DNA of 64,000 nucleotides from a marine gamma proteobacterium HTCC2080. Its GTDB lineage: Bacteria; Pseudomonadota; Gammaproteobacteria; Pseudomonadales; Halieaceae. The DNA is taken from the NCBI GenBank assembly GCA_000169115.1, contig AAVV01000001.1, positions 248,001 through 312,000 on the forward strand, read 5' to 3'. The notes beneath the pieces are model-generated. The model was not told the DNA's origin. It was given only the letters and a program-made list of their open reading frames with translations, and did no database searches. The stretch's first letter is position 1; each line of letters opens with the position of its first letter. Both the position numbers and the translations under genes were made by a program. Of the stretch, positions 60,680 to 64,000 are shown in pieces.

Positions 60680-61093
60680 GTGACCCCTCGGTATTTTGCG
60701 ATTTATGATGCAGATGGCACCCTTTCTGGGGAGCTCGGCTATGCCTTGGGAAAGCTTGCGGGTACCCGGCACTGTGCTCTGTGCGATATCAGTCATGGTT
60801 GGAATCCCATTGGAAAAGCTGGGTGGCGTAAAGACTCAGGCCTGTCTTGCAAACTTCAATGGTTACACCGTGACGAGCAAAGTCCCGATTTAGCGGCCTA
60901 CACTCTGGGTAAGTTGCCACTGGTTGTTGAGCAGGGCAACGACGGCTTTCGAACGCTGCTGGATTCGGAAAAACTGGAGGCCTGTGGCGGTGACTATGAG
61001 GCTTTTTTAACAGTGTTAGAGGCTGAGGTCTCAGGCGCTGCGTTGGCTGCCTCTGACTCGAGTGCCCCTGCGATAAACGCGCTCAACACATGA
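60680..61093 (+). CDS. Small conserved-looking protein with CxxC motif, function unknown
   Basis: 137 residues from GTG 60680; CGGAGTAA supplies a ribosome site. No family recognised with confidence. Notable: an N-terminal strand RYFAIYDADGTLSGELGYAL, then HCALCDISHG with Cys32 and Cys35 in a CxxC pair, and a third cysteine at KDSGLSCKLQWL. The C-terminal third is alanine/serine-rich. No signal peptide or membrane segment. The order of motifs suggests a thiol or metal site. It precedes the nucleoside transporter by about 50 bases. Confidence 0.7.
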   Translation: MTPRYFAIYDADGTLSGELGYALGKLAGTRHCALCDISHGWNPIGKAGWRKDSGLSCKLQWLHRDEQSPDLAAYTLGKLPLVVEQGNDGFRTLLDSEKLEACGGDYEAFLTVLEAEVSGAALAASDSSAPAINALNT

Positions 61094-61144
61094 TATGGGA
61101 AAAACTTATCGTGTTTATTGTTTTTCAGGTTTAGGGCGGGGCTT

Positions 61145-62365
61145 ATGAGTAGTCTGTTAGGTATTGGGTTTTTACTGCTGGTGGCCTGGTTGTTGTCTTC
61201 TAACCGCCGAGCGATCAACCTGCGCACAGTGGGTCTAGCTTTTGCACTTCAGGTGTTCATTGGTTACGTAGCCCTGTTTAGCGATTGGGGTCAGGCGGGC
61301 CTCAACATTGCGTCCGAGCAAATAGCAGTCTTGTTAGGCTTCAGCCGAGCAGGCATCGATTTCATGTTTGGAGGTTTGGTTTCTGTCGACAGTAATCTCG
61401 GCTTTATTTTTGCTTTCAGCGTTTTGCCAGTGGTCATTTTTTTTAGCGCCTTAATCGCCGTGCTTTATCACATCGGTGTCATGCACTGGATCATCCGTAC
61501 ACTCGGGGGTGCATTAAAGAAAATTTTAGGTACTAGCCACACCGAGTCGCTGTCGGCCTCAGCCAATATTTTTGTGGGGCAGGCGGAGGCACCACTGGTC
61601 GTGCGCCCCTACTTGGCCGGCATGACGGTTTCTGAACTGTTTGCCATTATGGTGGGCGGCATGGCCTCTATTGCGGGGTCGGTAATGGCGGGGTATGCCG
61701 CTTTGGGCATCCCACTTGAATACCTTCTCGCGGCATCATTTATGGCGGCTCCTGGGGGGCTGCTGATGGCCAAGTTGCTTGAGCCGGAAACAGATGTTCC
61801 TGTCCGGCCCGAGCGGGGTGAAGGGCCTGAGCGTGACAGTTACGTAAATCTCGTCGATGCCGCAGCCAGTGGTGCCATGGATGGGTTTCGTATGGCGGGT
61901 GCTATTGCCGCTATGCTGATAGCGTTTATTGGCTTGATCGCGCTGGTAAACGGGTTGTTGGGCTGGGGTGGCTCCCTGGTAGGGCTGACAGATCTCTCTT
62001 TGGAAGGGCTGCTGGGCATTGTTTTTAGACCGCTGGCTTGGTTGTTGGGTGTGCCCTGGTCTGAGGCGACAATGGCTGGAAGTCTGATTGGCCAAAAGCT
62101 AGTCCTCAACGAATTTGTTGCTTATGTGGCCTACACGGATATCGCTGATCAGTTTTCACCTGTGGCCTCTGCGATTATTATTTTTGCGTTGTGTGGTTTC
62201 GCTAATTTATCCTCAATCGCGATTTTATTAGGCGGTTTAGGTGCTATTGCCCCGGCGCGTCGTGATGAGATATCGCGATTTGGATTGCGAGCTTTGCTGG
62301 CGGCAACGCTGTCTAATTTAATGAGTGCCGCGCTAGCCGGTCTCTTTCTGTCGCTGGGTTCATAG
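61145..62365 (+). CDS. Concentrative nucleoside transporter, NupC/CNT family
   Basis: 406 residues from ATG 61145; TTG 61118 gives nine extra residues and is less likely. It has about ten membrane segments. CNT marks: [17 protein letters not shown] after the [17 protein letters not shown] loop, [15 protein letters not shown], and [16 protein letters not shown] near helix 8. It imports nucleosides with protons or sodium. It precedes the oxygenase gene by three bases, so they form one transcript. Confidence 0.92.
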   Translation: MSSLLGIGFLLLVAWLLSSNRRAINLRTVGLAFALQVFIGYVALFSDWGQAGLNIASEQIAVLLGFSRAGIDFMFGGLVSVDSNLGFIFAFSVLPVVIFFSALIAVLYHIGVMHWIIRTLGGALKKILGTSHTESLSASANIFVGQAEAPLVVRPYLAGMTVSELFAIMVGGMASIAGSVMAGYAALGIPLEYLLAASFMAAPGGLLMAKLLEPETDVPVRPERGEGPERDSYVNLVDAAASGAMDGFRMAGAIAAMLIAFIGLIALVNGLLGWGGSLVGLTDLSLEGLLGIVFRPLAWLLGVPWSEATMAGSLIGQKLVLNEFVAYVAYTDIADQFSPVASAIIIFALCGFANLSSIAILLGGLGAIAPARRDEISRFGLRALLAATLSNLMSAALAGLFLSLGS

Positions 62366-62368
62366 ATC

Positions 62369-63229
62369 ATGTCTCTTAAGGCGTCGGTTCTTCCACTGAT
62401 TTCTTGCAAGGACCCCAACTTCCCTCGGCTCTTTGTCGACTCATTGCGAGATTTTGGTTTCGGTGCCTTGGTGGATCACCCGTTAAATATGCCCCGCGTC
62501 CGTGCTATTTACGGGGAGTGGCGGGACTATTTTTCTGAGGGCGTTGCTAGCGCTTATGCTATGGACCCTGTCCAGCAGGATGGTTACTTTTCTTTGCAAG
62601 TGGCGGAGCATGCCAAGGGCAGTCCTCAGCGCGATTTTAAAGAATATTTCCAGTACTACTCCTGGGGTCGTTGTCCCCCAGAGCTACAAGCCCACCTAAC
62701 CGCTCACTTTCATCAGGCCGTTGACTTTGCCGGTGAGCTTTTGGCTCACATCGAGCGCGAGGCTCCGCCAGAAGTGATGATAAATTTGAGTGAGCCCCTA
62801 AGCGGTATGATTGAAAGCAGCCGTCAAAGCATGCTGCGCGTACTGCACTATCCGCCAATGCCTGATGAAATGTCAGCGCCTCGGGCTGCGCCCCATGAGG
62901 ACATTAACTTACTGACGTTGTTGCCCGCGGCAGATGGACCGGGGCTGGAAATTCGTGCGCGCAATGGCGAATGGATCAAGGCACCCAATCAACCTGAGCA
63001 GCTGCTAGTGAATATTGGAGATATGTTGCAGGAGGCTTTGAGTGGCTGGTTACCCTCTACGACCCACCGGGTGGTTCACAGCCCTAAATCGCAGACTATT
63101 GGGCGCATGTCGTTACCCTTGTTTCTTCATCCACGACCCGAGGTAAAACTGTCGGCTCGCTACACGGCAGAAAGCTATCTGCAGGAGCGATTGAGTGAAT
63201 TGGGTGTGCTACCGGCCTCGTCTACCTAA
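62369..63229 (+). CDS. Isopenicillin-N-synthase-like 2-oxoglutarate/Fe(II) oxygenase
   Basis: 286 residues, double-stranded beta-helix fold. Iron ligands His176 and Asp178 (PHEDINLLTLLP) and His233 (STTHRVVHSP); Arg246 in IGRMSLPLF is the 2-oxoglutarate-binding residue. The N-terminal DFGFGALVDHPL matches the non-haem dioxygenase domain of plant-type and IPNS-like enzymes. The substrate cannot be predicted from sequence. It is cotranscribed with the nucleoside transporter, so a nucleoside-related role is one option. Confidence 0.82.
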   Translation: MSLKASVLPLISCKDPNFPRLFVDSLRDFGFGALVDHPLNMPRVRAIYGEWRDYFSEGVASAYAMDPVQQDGYFSLQVAEHAKGSPQRDFKEYFQYYSWGRCPPELQAHLTAHFHQAVDFAGELLAHIEREAPPEVMINLSEPLSGMIESSRQSMLRVLHYPPMPDEMSAPRAAPHEDINLLTLLPAADGPGLEIRARNGEWIKAPNQPEQLLVNIGDMLQEALSGWLPSTTHRVVHSPKSQTIGRMSLPLFLHPRPEVKLSARYTAESYLQERLSELGVLPASST

Positions 63230-63288
63230 GCCTGCCCTGTGAATCCACGTGCTTCATATCTGAGGTTTTTTGGAATCGAGGGGCAGGT

Positions 63289-64000
63289 ATGGCGAGTTTG
63301 ATCATACGATGGGCTGGACGCCTAGCACTGTTAGTCTCATGTCTGCATGGGGTGGCCACCTACGCCGAGCAGTCACTTGAGAAACCCTTGGTGGTTGCGG
63401 TGGCAGCTAATTTTGCTGGCGCTGCTGAGCAGTTGGCGGCAGATTTTACGAATAAGACCGGGGTGCCCATCAGGCTTGTCATTGGTTCTACGGGCTTGCT
63501 TTATGCGCAAATTACGCAGGGCGCTCCGGTAGATCTATTTTTGGCGGCAGACACCGATCGCCCTCTGGCGTTGGTTACCCAGAACTTTGGGGTTGACCAG
63601 AGCTACGCTGTATATACCCGAGGCCGGATTGTGTTGTGGGTTCCCGGTGCTGAAGATGTCCCCGATCCTGAAGCGTTCTTGACCGTTGTTGATAGTGTGG
63701 CCCTTGCCAATCCGTTACTGGCACCTTACGGGCGGGCGGCGTCTGAGGTCATGGCGCGCTTTCCAGGGCAGTCAGCGGGCTTGCGGGTGGTTAGAGGCCA
63801 AAATATTGGCTCGACTTTTACTCAGATCGCATCAGGGGCAGTTCCCGGCGGTTTTGTCGCCCTTTCCCAAGTCTTGGCTAAAGACATTTCACGACAACAC
63901 TATCGGGTTATACCTGAGGAGTGGCATCAACCTATTGAACAAGCGCTAGTGGTTGTAAACAATCAAGACATGCATCCCGCCGCACAAAGTTTCAGAGATT
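63289..64000 (+). CDS. modA: Molybdate ABC transporter substrate-binding protein (3' truncated)
   Basis: 237 visible residues; the stop lies beyond the window. ATG 63289 follows GAGGGG. A signal peptide is likely to about residue 26 (CLHGVATYA). Mature start: KPLVVAVAANFAGAAEQLAA, then VIGSTGLLYAQITQGAPVDLFLAADTDRP shortened here, matches ModA. The later block NIGSTFTQIASGAVPGGFVA is also typical. Binds molybdate in the periplasm for ModBC. It complements moaB-moeA at 32577-34310. Confidence 0.93.
   Translation, partial: MASLIIRWAGRLALLVSCLHGVATYAEQSLEKPLVVAVAANFAGAAEQLAADFTNKTGVPIRLVIGSTGLLYAQITQGAPVDLFLAADTDRPLALVTQNFGVDQSYAVYTRGRIVLWVPGAEDVPDPEAFLTVVDSVALANPLLAPYGRAASEVMARFPGQSAGLRVVRGQNIGSTFTQIASGAVPGGFVALSQVLAKDISRQHYRVIPEEWHQPIEQALVVVNNQDMHPAAQSFRD

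Noticed and set aside
63347-63949. Two short plus-strand frames in the last 650 bases
   Set aside because: Both are out of frame with modA, which runs open to the edge of the window and shows signal peptide and family motifs.

Overview
The window is chromosomal DNA of a gammaproteobacterium, probably a marine, aerobic, Pseudomonas/Cellvibrionales-like lineage. I infer this from the EF-Tu sequence, the str/S10/spc/alpha ribosomal order, the uvrA-MFS-ssb and fabA-fabB arrangements, a CYP153-like P450, several acyl-CoA dehydrogenases, an Oar-like TonB receptor and three light/photolyase-associated genes. No rRNA, tRNA, CRISPR array, insertion sequence or prophage was recognised. The genus cannot be fixed from the sequence alone.

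Layout. 1-806 is the 3' end of tuf, closed by a terminator. 970-7596 is a 2208-residue secreted protein built from about 16 DUF11 repeats. A convergent double-TM2 membrane protein follows. Both lie between tuf and rpsJ, where most relatives have little or nothing. 8618-22524 is the S10-spc-alpha ribosomal super-cluster (rpsJ to rplQ, with secY and rpoA). It has a near-consensus promoter in front, a switch-like leader, and a strong terminator behind. rpmJ (38 aa) is present between secY and rpsM.

22862-26757 is a minus-strand catabolic group: an enoyl-CoA hydratase-like protein, a secreted alkyl-sulfatase-type metallo-beta-lactamase and a CYP153-like P450. uvrA, an MFS exporter and ssb follow. 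ssb is followed by an RmlD-like protein with a degenerate active site, coupled to moaB and moeA. fabB-fabA point the other way. manC-galU-manB supply GDP-mannose and UDP-glucose. ispB diverges from rplU-rpmA-obgE-proB-ZIP transporter, and hemH is convergent.

46653-50169 holds three acyl-CoA dehydrogenases; the last two look like an alpha/beta heteromeric pair. Two tandem UbiB/ABC1 kinases follow, then an Fe-S (6-4)-type photolyase, a DUF2256 zinc-ribbon protein and a DASH cryptochrome. The right end carries an Oar-like TonB receptor, a secreted S1/P1 nuclease, a small CxxC protein, a concentrative nucleoside transporter, an isopenicillin-N-synthase-like oxygenase and a truncated modA.

Functional threads: translation and transcription core; aliphatic or steroid-type acyl degradation; molybdenum cofactor and molybdate uptake; surface polysaccharide precursors; light-driven DNA repair; and possible scavenging of extracellular nucleic acid. 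No single system is clearly new. The best candidates for a second look are the giant DUF11 protein inserted in the tuf-rpsJ junction, the S10 leader switch, the degenerate RmlD-like protein fused into the Mo-cofactor operon, and the photolyase/DUF2256 group.
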